Under the pieces are notes generated by a model. The model saw nothing but the letters and a program-made list of their open reading frames with translations. It had not been told where the DNA came from and did no database searches. DNA of 64,000 bases, taken from positions 1-64,000 of the forward strand of contig WTGN01000013.1 in NCBI GenBank assembly GCA_011523545.1. Reading direction: 5' to 3'. Made by a program: the position numbers and the translations under genes. Source of the DNA: Chloroflexota bacterium (GTDB taxonomy: Bacteria > Chloroflexota > Anaerolineae > Aggregatilineales > Phototrophicaceae). Below are positions 42,750-51,377 of this stretch, in pieces. How positions within the stretch are numbered: position 1 is the first letter of the stretch; every line of letters begins with the position of its first letter.

Positions 42750-43487
42750 TTAAGACACGGAAGCCAAAACTTCAGCCAGTTTCCCCGCGCCGACCGCTGG
42801 CGAATCTCCCGCTTTCCGCGCCCAGACCTGCGTATAATCATCCTGCCAGATCTGAAACTGAATGGCGCACATGGCAAGCGCCTCAAGCTCGCGCCGCATT
42901 TTGCCTTCGCTCCAGGCGCGATCCGGCATCCAGCGCGTGTCGATGCGAATGGTGGCGAGCAGGGTTCCGCCCGGACGCAGCACGCGAACCATTTCAGCCA
43001 AGGCGGCCTGGGGATCGGGCAAGAACTCCAGCGCCTCCAGGCAGGTCACCGCATCAAAGCTGTCATTGGGAAACGGCAGCTCGCCGGCGTCCTGCCGCAT
43101 TAACGTGATGAAATCCACGAAATGCTCGGCGGCGACCTTCTGCCGGGCGCGTTTCAGCATCCGGCCGCTGGCGTCCAGGCCGATCACATGTCCCTGAAAA
43201 CTGGCGTTGCGCGCCATCAGCAGCGGCAAGCGTCCCGTACCGGTGGCGACATCCAGTATCAGCGGGTCGGCCAGGGGCTGGAGCCGCGACATAATCGGCT
43301 GCGAAATCAGCATCAGATCGGCTTGCTCGTCGAATTGCTTGATGCGGTCATAACGGGGAGCGACCAGATCGTATAGCGCGACGACAACGCGCCTGCCAAG
43401 GTAAACGCCTTCCGTCTCAATAATCAGCCACCAATACAAGAAGCCGGCGATAAGGGTCAGGGTAACTAACGCGAGAATGATCATCAT
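42750..43487 (-). CDS. membrane-anchored class I methyltransferase (UbiE-like)
   Basis: A 245-residue protein with one N-terminal transmembrane helix (about 2-22) and a methyltransferase core. Motif I is LDVATGTGRLPLLMA, the acidic end of beta-2 is VIGLDAS, and motif II is FDAVTCLEALEF, followed by VLRPGG. It resembles menaquinone/ubiquinone-type and lipid methyltransferases; the membrane anchor suits a lipid or quinone substrate. It is upstream of argS by 58 bp to the chosen start, same strand. The 147-bp gap upstream holds a short pyrimidine repeat and a 7-bp inverted repeat. Confidence 0.85.
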   Translation of the reverse strand: MMIILALVTLTLIAGFLYWWLIIETEGVYLGRRVVVALYDLVAPRYDRIKQFDEQADLMLISQPIMSRLQPLADPLILDVATGTGRLPLLMARNASFQGHVIGLDASGRMLKRARQKVAAEHFVDFITLMRQDAGELPFPNDSFDAVTCLEALEFLPDPQAALAEMVRVLRPGGTLLATIRIDTRWMPDRAWSEGKMRRELEALAMCAIQFQIWQDDYTQVWARKAGDSPAVGAGKLAEVLASVS

Positions 43488-43530
43488 TTGGCAAGTAACA
43501 ATCCTGCGCTCATCTCAGCGGTGTAAGGGC

Positions 43531-43552
43531 GCTTCGACGAAATTCTCGAAGC
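43531..43552. repeat. short inverted repeat
   Basis: GCTTCGA (43531-43537) and TCGAAGC (43546-43552) are perfect 7-bp arms with an 8-base loop. On the minus strand no T tract follows, so it does not look like a terminator for the ABC gene. Confidence 0.4.
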
Positions 43553-43572
43553 ATAAAAATATCGGATTGGCT

Positions 43573-43598
43573 TTCTCTGCGTTCTCTGCGCTCTCTGT
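43573..43598. repeat. degenerate tandem pyrimidine repeat
   Basis: Three consecutive units of roughly TTCTCTGCG (TTCTCTGCG, TTCTCTGCG, CTCTCTG) lie between the ABC exporter and the methyltransferase genes. It is short, intergenic and of unknown role. Confidence 0.5.
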
Positions 43599-43634
43599 AG
43601 TTTGTTCTTTTGCGCTCATTTCTTGCGCTTGCTC

Positions 43635-45434
43635 TTAACCGGCGACGAATAGATCGCCCTCGCGGAATTGCATCTCATAAAGCCGAGCGTACAAGCCGCG
43701 CCGCGCCATCAACTCTTCGTGCCGGCCAACTTCGGTGATCCGCCCCTGGTCCAGCACGACGATTCGATGGGCGACGCGCACCGTGCTCAAGCGATGAGCG
43801 ATGATCAGCGTCGTTCGATCGCGCATCAGGCGGGCCAGCGCTTCCTGCACCAGCTGCTCGCTCTCGTTGTCCAAGCTCGATGTCGCTTCGTCCAGCAGCA
43901 GGATGGATGGATTCTTCAGCAGCGCCCGGGCGATCGCGATGCGTTGGCGCTGCCCGCCGCTCAGCTTGATGCCGCGCTCGCCGACGATCGTGTCGTAGCC
44001 ATTGGGCGCGGCCATGATGAAGTCATGCGCGTTCGCGGAAATGGCGGCTTCAATCATCTGGCTCGGCGTCGCATCCAGTTTTCCATATTGAATGTTTTCC
44101 CGAATCGTCCCGCCAAAAAGCAGCGTCTCCTGCGGCACGATGCCGATATGCCCGCGCAGGCTGCTCTGCGTCAAATCGCGGAGGTCATGTCCGTCGATGA
44201 ATATCGCTCCGGCGCTGGGATCGTAAAAGCGCGGGATGAGGTTGAAGAGCGTGCTTTTGCCCGCCCCGCTTGGGCCAACCAGGGCGATGATCTCGCCCGC
44301 GCCGATTTCGAGATCGATATTGCGCAGCACTTCCAGATCGTCTTCATAAGCGAAACTAACGCCGCGCAGCGAAATCGCGCCCGTCACTGTTGCCAGTTCT
44401 TTCGCGTCCGGCCGGTCGCGGATATCGGGCTCGCTATCCAAAATCTCGAATACGCGCTTGGTCGCCCCCAGCGCCTCCTGGACCTGCGAATACAAGCTGA
44501 CGACGCCGGCGAAGTTGGCGGCCACGGTCAAACCGTAAATCAGAAAGGCGATCAGCTCGCCCGCGCTGAGCCGCCCGTCAAGCACTTCACGCCCGCCGAA
44601 CCACAAAATCAGCGCCAGGCCGGCGAAGGCGAAGAAGGCGATGATGGGACCGAAAACCGAGCGAACAGTCAGCAGCTTGACCGCGGCGCGAAAGGCGACC
44701 GCAATCGCCGAGTTGTAGCGATTGATCTCGTAGCTTTCGCGTACAAAGCTCTTGACCTCGCGGATATTCTGAAAAACTTCCTCCGCGACGACGGTGGCGC
44801 CGGCGATTTCATCCTGCACGCGCGTGCTTGTACGGCGGATGGCGCCGCCCAGCACAAAGGCGACCGCGACGATGATCGGCATCAGCACGATGATGAACAG
44901 CGTCAAGCGCCAATTGAGATAGAACATGATGGCCACCGAGCCGACCAGCGTCAGCGCTTGCCCCAGGAAGGCGCTGATATTGCCCGTGAGCACGGTGCGC
45001 ACCACGGTGACATCGGATGAAATCCGGCTGATCAATTCGCCCACGCGTCTATCGGCATAGAACTGAAGCGACAGCGTCTGGAAGTGCGCATATAACTCAC
45101 AGCGCATATCAACGACGATCTTCTCGCCAACATAGCCGAGATTGTAATTTTGCACGAAGCTCGCCAGCGACCGAAAAACAAAGACAGCCAGGAGCGCCAG
45201 CGTAATCCCGTCCAGCAGGGCGATATCAGCATCGGTGAATACCGAGTCAATCACGCGTTGAATCACCGCCGGGAATACCAGGCTGAGGGCGGAAGCGAAT
45301 CCCAGACCGATAGAGGCCAGAGCGATTCGCAGTTTATGCGCCGTCAGATAGGACAGCAGTCGACGCCACTGCATTCTCGTAGCGGGCACATCGCGCTTTT
45401 CACTGCCGCTTGACGAGCGGATCCGATAAATCAT
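43635..45434 (-). CDS. MsbA-like ABC exporter, homodimeric type
   Basis: A 599-residue fused permease-ATPase. Six membrane helices lie at about 30-320. Walker A GPSGAGKST, signature [16 protein letters not shown], Walker B ILLLDEATSSLD with the catalytic Glu and H-loop AHRLS are all canonical, so it can work as a homodimer, unlike the pair at 7566-11181. The family exports lipids, lipopolysaccharide-like glycolipids or drugs. It stands alone, 93 bp downstream of the GH63-like gene. Confidence 0.9.
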   Translation of the reverse strand: MIYRIRSSSGSEKRDVPATRMQWRRLLSYLTAHKLRIALASIGLGFASALSLVFPAVIQRVIDSVFTDADIALLDGITLALLAVFVFRSLASFVQNYNLGYVGEKIVVDMRCELYAHFQTLSLQFYADRRVGELISRISSDVTVVRTVLTGNISAFLGQALTLVGSVAIMFYLNWRLTLFIIVLMPIIVAVAFVLGGAIRRTSTRVQDEIAGATVVAEEVFQNIREVKSFVRESYEINRYNSAIAVAFRAAVKLLTVRSVFGPIIAFFAFAGLALILWFGGREVLDGRLSAGELIAFLIYGLTVAANFAGVVSLYSQVQEALGATKRVFEILDSEPDIRDRPDAKELATVTGAISLRGVSFAYEDDLEVLRNIDLEIGAGEIIALVGPSGAGKSTLFNLIPRFYDPSAGAIFIDGHDLRDLTQSSLRGHIGIVPQETLLFGGTIRENIQYGKLDATPSQMIEAAISANAHDFIMAAPNGYDTIVGERGIKLSGGQRQRIAIARALLKNPSILLLDEATSSLDNESEQLVQEALARLMRDRTTLIIAHRLSTVRVAHRIVVLDQGRITEVGRHEELMARRGLYARLYEMQFREGDLFVAG

Positions 45435-45527
45435 GTCGCTTGGCGTCGAGCATTCAGCGTTTGCGGCGCGGCAGGCACAAACGCCGCGGGCAGGCGGGGC
45501 AACCTGCGCAGGCTGGGAACGGGCGCG

Positions 45528-48128
45528 CTAACCAGAAGGCGGGCCGACGTCATCGTCTTCGGGCGAACCCTCGGCTGTCCCCGGCCGGTCAGCCGCTTCC
45601 TGCTCCGTTTTATCGTCGACCGCGATGGTCAGCCGTTCATCATCGCCGCTTTCGCTGGGCAAGGGCGCGGCCGGCACATCCAGCGGCGTCGCCTCCGCAT
45701 CGAACGTCTTAATCGGCGTCGGATCCGGTACCAATTGCCAGGGGGCGTCGGCGGGCAGCTCCACGCGCTGGCCCGAGGGAAAGTCGATCACGGTCCCGTC
45801 CGCGTCGCGCTGGACGCTGACGCCGTGCTGCTCGACGGTAACCGGGCCGCCCCAGGTGAAAGCGCCGCCGACCCAGGCGCGGTCCGGCGCGACGATACAG
45901 ACGCCCAACACATCGCTGAGTAGTTTCAGGGGGACGATCCCGCCGATGTGGTGATCTTCGCCGTAACCCTTCGCTTCGTCGGCATGATAAAACTGAGACA
46001 GCCTTCCTTCTCGCGAATGCACGCGCGTCAAGCCGGCCAGCGCGCGTTTCACCAGTTCAGTCGCTTCTTGGCGAAAGCCCGCCTGGACCATGCCTTCGCC
46101 GATCAAGGACAGCCAGTACATCCAGATGCCGCCGCCGCCGCGCGCGTTGGACGGGTCGAAGTTGCGGTCTGCAGCGCTGACCATCGTCAAGCCGTTGGGT
46201 CGAAAAAACTGTGCTTCGTCCAGCGCAAGCGCTACCAGAGCGGCGGCCCGTTCCCGTCCAAGCCGACCGCTGAACAAGGGCATCAGGGCGTTGACATCTA
46301 GCCGGCTGCTGTCGACTGTCCGGGCGTAGACCTTGTAGACCCGGCTCAACCCGGCGACGGTGATGCGCTGAACATGCGAGAGGGGCAGGGCGGTGGTATA
46401 CAGGCCTTGTCGATTCTGCCAATCAAACTCGGCCGCCTCCGCTTCGATTATGCATGCTGAACCCTGCGCGTCGCGCCCTTCCAGCTTGAGCTTGATGCGC
46501 GGCACTTGGCTCACGCCGCCGACGATGCGAACGGCCACGCGCGCCGGCGCTGACAGCGCACGGTCCAGCTCGTGCGCCTGATCGCCCGCGCCCGCGCTCA
46601 AGAATTCGTCGGCTGCGCTAGTCAGATGCGAATCTCGATCGCGATAACAATAGCGCGCGCCGTCCCAAAACGATTCCAGGCTCGCTTCCATCATCTCGCG
46701 CTGTTTGCACAGTACGTCGACGCTTTCGTCTTCCCCCAATTCAGCCGCGATCTCACAAAGCGCGTCGGCTTCCGAAATCAGATAGGCCAGCAGATCGGGC
46801 GTCTCCATCTGGCGGATGTCCGCGCCTTGCGCCCAGAATTGCCCGCGCCCGAAAGTGGGGAAAGCGACATAACCCGTCTGCCGCTCCGAGCGCCATTCCG
46901 GCACGCCGTCATCGTCAGCGTCCATATCGCTGCTCAGCCAGCGCCCGAAGAAGGCGACGAGCGCCGGGTAAACCTCGGTCAGGAAGTCTCGGTCGCCGCT
47001 GCATTGATACACCGTCAGGCTCAGCCGCGCCAAGAGCGGCATCATCAGCAGGCCCTGACGCTGGCCGCCCAGCCCGGGCTGCCGGTCGACAAAGCCGCTG
47101 TCGTCTTGCGTCGCCAGGTAGTTTCGAATGATGCCCCTGGCCAGCATGCCATCGACATTTGCCAGGGCGCTGCCGGCGAGGTACGCCAGCGTCGGGTCCT
47201 GGCCGGACCAGGCGCGGATGTGATCGCTCCCGTCTCCACGGCGGCTCCAGCCTCGGTTGCCGACGCGGTTGGCGACAAAGGACGGATGCGGCAGCTGCTC
47301 GGTCGGCCGCATAAACGCTTTGACCAGGTGGGCGTAAGACAGGTCGATTAGGCGATCCCAGACTTCGTTTCCGCTGCTGATCCTGGGTATCGCGGCGGCG
47401 CCCTGGTCGATCGCTTCGAAGTGGCGCTCCCAAGGGCGGGACATCCAGTTCATCGCCAGGCTGAAGGAATCGCGCATGTCTTCCAGGCCGGCGACGACAA
47501 ATGGCAGGCGCTTTGGCTGCCCCGGCGGCAAATCCAGGACGCGCCCGATTTTCGGGCTGCTGATGTGGCCGCCATAAACCTCCGTGCTGGCGCCTTCCAG
47601 CGTGACAACCGGATTGATTTCGCCGAACTGCCCCAGGTGGAGCGCAAGCGTGCCGTCGCCCAGGGTCAATACATTGAGCCTGACGTTACGGCTGTTGATG
47701 ACCGCATGGCCAAAGAGATCCAGCTGCAGTCTGATAGCGTCGGCGCCCCTGTTGCTCAGCGTGATTTCGCCGCCAGCGGCGCGCGACTCCATCGCCCAAA
47801 AGCGCGCCACCAGCGAGACATCGGCCATAGGCGCCGCCTCGACCTGCAGGAAATTGGGCGCGAAATAGGTGATTACGGGCTTCTCGGCGAAGTTCCAGGC
47901 CTGATACACCAGGCCTCCATCGGCGTGAAACATGGGCACCAGGCTGACGAGACCGGCCCGCCCGCCGAATTGTGTTTGAAAGGCAATCGCGGCTTCGTCG
48001 CGCTGGCCCAGCCGTACCGTCCACGCTTGATCATCGCCGTAATCGGTGCGGCTGCTGCGCGCGTCCGCCCCCAGGTGGTACTCAAATGGGATGCTGGCGT
48101 CTATATGCTGGCGCCTGAGATTTCGCAT
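45528..48128 (-). CDS. GH63/GH37-like alpha-glycosidase family protein
   Basis: A protein of about 866 residues. An N-terminal beta-sandwich-like domain (about 1-240) is followed by an (alpha/alpha)6-barrel-like region (about 260-760). The latter has WSRRGDGSDHIRAWSGQDPT, DDSGFVDRQPG and DMDADDDGVPEWRS, which recall GH63 and related mannosyl-oligosaccharide/alpha-glucosidases. The last 70 residues are acidic and Ser/Pro-rich, probably disordered. No signal peptide is seen. The frame is open to 48194; ATG 48128 is preferred, 10 bp after the lipoprotein stop. Substrate unknown; trehalose- or alpha-glucan-type sugars are possible. Active-site acids not assigned. Confidence 0.68.
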   Translation of the reverse strand: MRNLRRQHIDASIPFEYHLGADARSSRTDYGDDQAWTVRLGQRDEAAIAFQTQFGGRAGLVSLVPMFHADGGLVYQAWNFAEKPVITYFAPNFLQVEAAPMADVSLVARFWAMESRAAGGEITLSNRGADAIRLQLDLFGHAVINSRNVRLNVLTLGDGTLALHLGQFGEINPVVTLEGASTEVYGGHISSPKIGRVLDLPPGQPKRLPFVVAGLEDMRDSFSLAMNWMSRPWERHFEAIDQGAAAIPRISSGNEVWDRLIDLSYAHLVKAFMRPTEQLPHPSFVANRVGNRGWSRRGDGSDHIRAWSGQDPTLAYLAGSALANVDGMLARGIIRNYLATQDDSGFVDRQPGLGGQRQGLLMMPLLARLSLTVYQCSGDRDFLTEVYPALVAFFGRWLSSDMDADDDGVPEWRSERQTGYVAFPTFGRGQFWAQGADIRQMETPDLLAYLISEADALCEIAAELGEDESVDVLCKQREMMEASLESFWDGARYCYRDRDSHLTSAADEFLSAGAGDQAHELDRALSAPARVAVRIVGGVSQVPRIKLKLEGRDAQGSACIIEAEAAEFDWQNRQGLYTTALPLSHVQRITVAGLSRVYKVYARTVDSSRLDVNALMPLFSGRLGRERAAALVALALDEAQFFRPNGLTMVSAADRNFDPSNARGGGGIWMYWLSLIGEGMVQAGFRQEATELVKRALAGLTRVHSREGRLSQFYHADEAKGYGEDHHIGGIVPLKLLSDVLGVCIVAPDRAWVGGAFTWGGPVTVEQHGVSVQRDADGTVIDFPSGQRVELPADAPWQLVPDPTPIKTFDAEATPLDVPAAPLPSESGDDERLTIAVDDKTEQEAADRPGTAEGSPEDDDVGPPSG

Positions 48129-48138
48129 GCCGCGGCTT

Positions 48139-48807
48139 TCAATTGTTGATCGACCAGGTAAACGCCTCTTCATTGAACCTGAACTGATCGCCATTGAGGC
48201 TCGTCACCAGGTGGTAGCCCGGCTCCGGCACATAGCTGTTGAAGTCGTTGACGAAGCCGCCGTGATGGTATTCGTAAGTTGTTGTGTGGCCCAGCTCGGT
48301 ATCCAGCGCCCAGCCGATCGCCTGGCGGATTTCCGGATTCTCGCGCCAAAGCTTGCCAAAGCCGCGGACCGGCTGAAAGCGGCCCTCGGGCGGCAGAATC
48401 TGCGGGTCGGATTCGGCGTCGCCATCAGCGAAGGAATCGTCGTAAACACTCCAGACATTTTGCCCGTCGTCAGCCACGGACAGGACCCAGATCTGACTGT
48501 TTGGCTGTAGCCAGAACATCCAGCCGCTTTCAAATCGCTGCTCGGCTACATATATCGAGCCGACAATCGGCGACGGAAACGGATCCGGCGTGGGCGTTAT
48601 CGTCGGTGTTGCGGTGGGCGCCGCGTCGGTCACCACCTGGACCGCGGTAGCCGTGACCGCGAGGCTATACGCGGTGGCGACCGCCTGCGCCAGGGCTTCC
48701 GCGTCGGCGGTGGCGGTCTGGTCCTCTGGCGGAGGCCCCGCGCTTTGACAGGCGGTCAAGAGCGCCAGGCATGTGAACAGGCTGAATACTCGTCGCAGCA
48801 GGTGCAT
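48139..48807 (-). CDS. lipoprotein of unknown function
   Basis: A lipoprotein of about 222 residues. The signal sequence ends in a lipobox LTAC with Cys20, followed by a Thr/Ala/Pro linker (residues about 60-80, TATPTITPTPDPFP) typical of Chloroflexota surface proteins. The remaining 140 residues form a soluble domain with conserved-looking aromatic residues (GWMFWLQPNSQIWVLS) but no family that I recognise. The frame is open to 48852, but the lipoprotein start at ATG 48807 is clear. It precedes the GH63-like gene by 10 bp and is probably co-transcribed with it. Confidence 0.78.
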   Translation of the reverse strand: MHLLRRVFSLFTCLALLTACQSAGPPPEDQTATADAEALAQAVATAYSLAVTATAVQVVTDAAPTATPTITPTPDPFPSPIVGSIYVAEQRFESGWMFWLQPNSQIWVLSVADDGQNVWSVYDDSFADGDAESDPQILPPEGRFQPVRGFGKLWRENPEIRQAIGWALDTELGHTTTYEYHHGGFVNDFNSYVPEPGYHLVTSLNGDQFRFNEEAFTWSINN

Positions 48808-49004
48808 TACGGGCGCTCCACCTTGGCTATGCTTACAGGTGCATACATGCATACAATGCTCAAATCATTTTAGCAGAGCGAAATCGAAGCGCAAGCTTGG
48901 CAGGCCGCAACGGGGTCCGGATGCTCGCGGGCGCGGCTTGAGCCTTTTCAGCGCTCCCGCCTTTGCTTAGCATATACGTATTGAAGGGCGAAAAGGCGCG
49001 CCGC

Positions 49005-49334
49005 ATGGAATACAGACCGACGAATATCACGGTGAACCGGCTGAAGGGCGATTTGGAAATCATCTGGGATGACGGCCTCGTGAGCCGTTACCCCCTGGCG
49101 CATCTGCGCGAAGCCTGCCCCTGCGTCGAATGCCGCGGCGGCCACGCCAAGATGGGCATGGAGCACGCGCCCGAAGACATCCTCAACTTAACGCCGCGCC
49201 GCTCATACAAGATCACAGGCATGAGCGCGGTCGGCAATTACGCCGTGCAGCCAAGCTGGGACGACGGCCACAATACCGGCATCTACACCTGGGAATACCT
49301 CCGCCTGATCTCGCCGCAGCAAACTGAGGATTAG
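49005..49334 (+). CDS. DUF971 (GBBH-like N-terminal) domain protein
   Basis: A protein of about 109 residues matching the small beta-rich domain found at the N-terminus of gamma-butyrobetaine hydroxylase and as free-standing proteins. The pattern SRYPLAHLREACPCVECRGG, with the Cys-x-Cys-x-x-Cys group, probably binds zinc. Free-standing copies often accompany iron-sulfur or Mrp-type genes, but not here. ATG 49005 is preferred over an upstream in-frame TTG at 48963; AAAGGCG lies upstream. Function unproven. Confidence 0.85.
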   Translation: MEYRPTNITVNRLKGDLEIIWDDGLVSRYPLAHLREACPCVECRGGHAKMGMEHAPEDILNLTPRRSYKITGMSAVGNYAVQPSWDDGHNTGIYTWEYLRLISPQQTED

Positions 49335-49442
49335 CAGTTTCGCACCGGCGCGGCGCCTGGAATGGCAAGCGGCGGCCAGCATAGCCAGCGGCGACCGATT
49401 TGGCTATACTTGCTCGCGTCTAATGCTTGGCAGGAGGGCTGT

Positions 49443-50327
49443 ATGCAGCCGCCCGATCTTGATGTCGTAAAGCGCGCCATCGGCGCTGAAATTGCGCGAA
49501 CCGTCTACCGCTACACCGAGAGGGATGTGGCCCTTTACGCCCTCGGCATCGGCGCGCCGGCCGACCCGCTCGATCAAAATGAATTGAAATTTGTCTACGA
49601 GTTGAGCAGCATAGGCTTTCAGGTCTTTCCCACCTTTCCCGTTGTCTTCGCTTATGAATTCAACCGTTGCGTGCCGGCTGGCGAAATCGCCGGCATTAAG
49701 TTCAACCCGATGATGACCGTCAGCGGCGAGCAGCATCTGCGCCTGCTCAAGCCCTTGAAAACCGCGGGAACGGTGACCTCGACTGTCACGGTGTCCGACA
49801 TCTTCGACAAGGGCAGCGGGCTGCTGATGATGACTGATGTGGACAGTTTTGACGAAAACGGCGAGCAGCTGGCGACGGCGCGCGCGTCGCTTTTCATGCG
49901 CGGCCTGGGCGGCTTCGGCGGCGAGCGCGGACCGTCCAGCCGTTGGCAGGCGCCCGCCGGCCCGCCCGATATCGTCCATGAAGAAGAAACGCGTCCCAAC
50001 CAGGCGCTGCTCTATCGTTTGGCCGGCGATGACAATCCGCTGCACGCCGATCCGCTCTTGGTGGCGAAGGGCGGCTACGACAGACCGATTCTGCATGGCT
50101 TGTGCACGATGGGCTTCGCCGCCCGCGCCATCCTCAAGCGCTGCGCCGACAATGATCCAAGTCGCTTTGATTCCATCGGCGTCCGCTTCTCGCAACCCGT
50201 TTTCCCCGGCGATACGCTGGTGACCGAAATCTGGCGCCGCGGCCACGACGACATTGCCTTTCAGACCAAAGTGAAAGAGCGGAACGTCGTCGTGTTGAGC
50301 CACGGTCTGATCCGACTGCGGGACTGA
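49443..50327 (+). CDS. MaoC-type (hydratase 2) double-hotdog enoyl-CoA hydratase
   Basis: A protein of about 294 residues. The C-terminal hotdog domain has the hydratase 2 motif YRLAGDDNPLHADPLLVAKG with the catalytic Asp and His, then GYDRPILHGLCTMGFAARA. The N-terminal half is a second hotdog without the motif, the arrangement of eukaryote-like hydratase 2 proteins. These hydrate trans-2-enoyl-CoA to (R)-3-hydroxyacyl-CoA. The frame is open from 49362; ATG 49443 is chosen because AGGAGGG sits 7 bases upstream. Only 3 bp separate it from galT, a pairing with no obvious metabolic logic. Confidence 0.9.
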   Translation: MQPPDLDVVKRAIGAEIARTVYRYTERDVALYALGIGAPADPLDQNELKFVYELSSIGFQVFPTFPVVFAYEFNRCVPAGEIAGIKFNPMMTVSGEQHLRLLKPLKTAGTVTSTVTVSDIFDKGSGLLMMTDVDSFDENGEQLATARASLFMRGLGGFGGERGPSSRWQAPAGPPDIVHEEETRPNQALLYRLAGDDNPLHADPLLVAKGGYDRPILHGLCTMGFAARAILKRCADNDPSRFDSIGVRFSQPVFPGDTLVTEIWRRGHDDIAFQTKVKERNVVVLSHGLIRLRD

Positions 50328-50330
50328 GGC

Positions 50331-51368
50331 GTGTCCTTCAATATCAAGGAGCATCCCCATCGCCGTTACAACCCGCTCCTCGACGAGTGGGTTTTGGTAT
50401 CACCCCAGCGGACGCAGCGCCCCTGGCAGGGGCGGGCTGAACAGAAGCCGCCCGACCGCCGTCCGCGTTATGATCCCGATTGTTATCTTTGCCCCGGCAA
50501 CCTGCGCGCCAATGGCGAGCGCAATCCGAACTATGACAGCACCTTCGTCTTCGTCAACGATTTCGCGGCCGTCTTGCCGCATGTTCCGGCCGCGCCAATG
50601 GCGGCGGATCCGCTTTTCCGCCTGGAATCACTACGTGGCGAGGCGCGCGTCATCTGTTTTTCGCCGCGGCACGATTTAACGCTGGCGGAGATGTCCATCC
50701 CCGAGATAAGAATTGTGATTGATCTCTGGGCTCAGCAGAGCGCCGAGCTGGGCGAGCGCTTCGCCTGGGTGCAGGTATTCGAAAACCGCGGCGAAATCAT
50801 GGGCTCGTCGAATCCGCACCCGCATGGGCAGATCTGGGCGACAGAGACTTTGGGCACAGTCGCCGCGCGTGAAGACCGGCAGCAGAGTGATTACCTCGAG
50901 CGCGTCGGCGGAAGCCTGCTGCTTGATTACGCGGAACGGGAAATGCAGATTGGCGACCGCTGCGTCCTGGAGAATGAAAGCTGGCTGGTCGTCGTGCCTT
51001 ATTGGGCTGTCTGGCCCTTTGAGACGCTATTGCTGCCCAAGATGGCGCTGCGGCGGCTGACCGATCTGGACGAGCGGGCACGGCAAGATCTGGCCGCGAT
51101 TCTCAAGCGCTTGCTCGTCAAATATGACAATCTCTTTGAAGTGTCTTTCCCGTATTCAATGGGTTGGCATGGCGCGCCCTTCAACGGCGAGGACAATGCG
51201 CACTGGCAGTTGCACGCTCATTTCTTCCCGCCGCTGCTGCGTTCGGCCACGGTGAAGAAGTTCATGGTCGGCTACGAGATGCTGGCCGAAGCCCAGCGCG
51301 ACATCACGCCAGAAGCGGCCTCCCAGCGCCTGCGCGATGCTTCCGAGCGGCATTTCCAGCAACCTTGA
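50331..51368 (+). CDS. galT: galactose-1-phosphate uridylyltransferase
   Basis: A 345-residue Leloir-pathway enzyme that exchanges UMP between UDP-glucose and galactose-1-phosphate. The active-site motif NPHPHGQIW with the nucleophilic His, the zinc cysteines CYLC near the N-terminus and [11 protein letters not shown] all match. The start is GTG at 50331, 3 bp after the MaoC-type gene. It would handle D-galactose released by galactan breakdown, linking this gene to the GH117 island 15 kb away, though galactokinase and epimerase are not in the window. Confidence 0.93.
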   Translation: MSFNIKEHPHRRYNPLLDEWVLVSPQRTQRPWQGRAEQKPPDRRPRYDPDCYLCPGNLRANGERNPNYDSTFVFVNDFAAVLPHVPAAPMAADPLFRLESLRGEARVICFSPRHDLTLAEMSIPEIRIVIDLWAQQSAELGERFAWVQVFENRGEIMGSSNPHPHGQIWATETLGTVAAREDRQQSDYLERVGGSLLLDYAEREMQIGDRCVLENESWLVVVPYWAVWPFETLLLPKMALRRLTDLDERARQDLAAILKRLLVKYDNLFEVSFPYSMGWHGAPFNGEDNAHWQLHAHFFPPLLRSATVKKFMVGYEMLAEAQRDITPEAASQRLRDASERHFQQP

Positions 51369-51377
51369 GCAGCGCCG

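Noticed and set aside
43668..45020. 450-codon open frame on the plus strand
   Set aside because: Antisense shadow of the MsbA-like ABC exporter, rich in Arg/Gln/Asp/His with no family signal.
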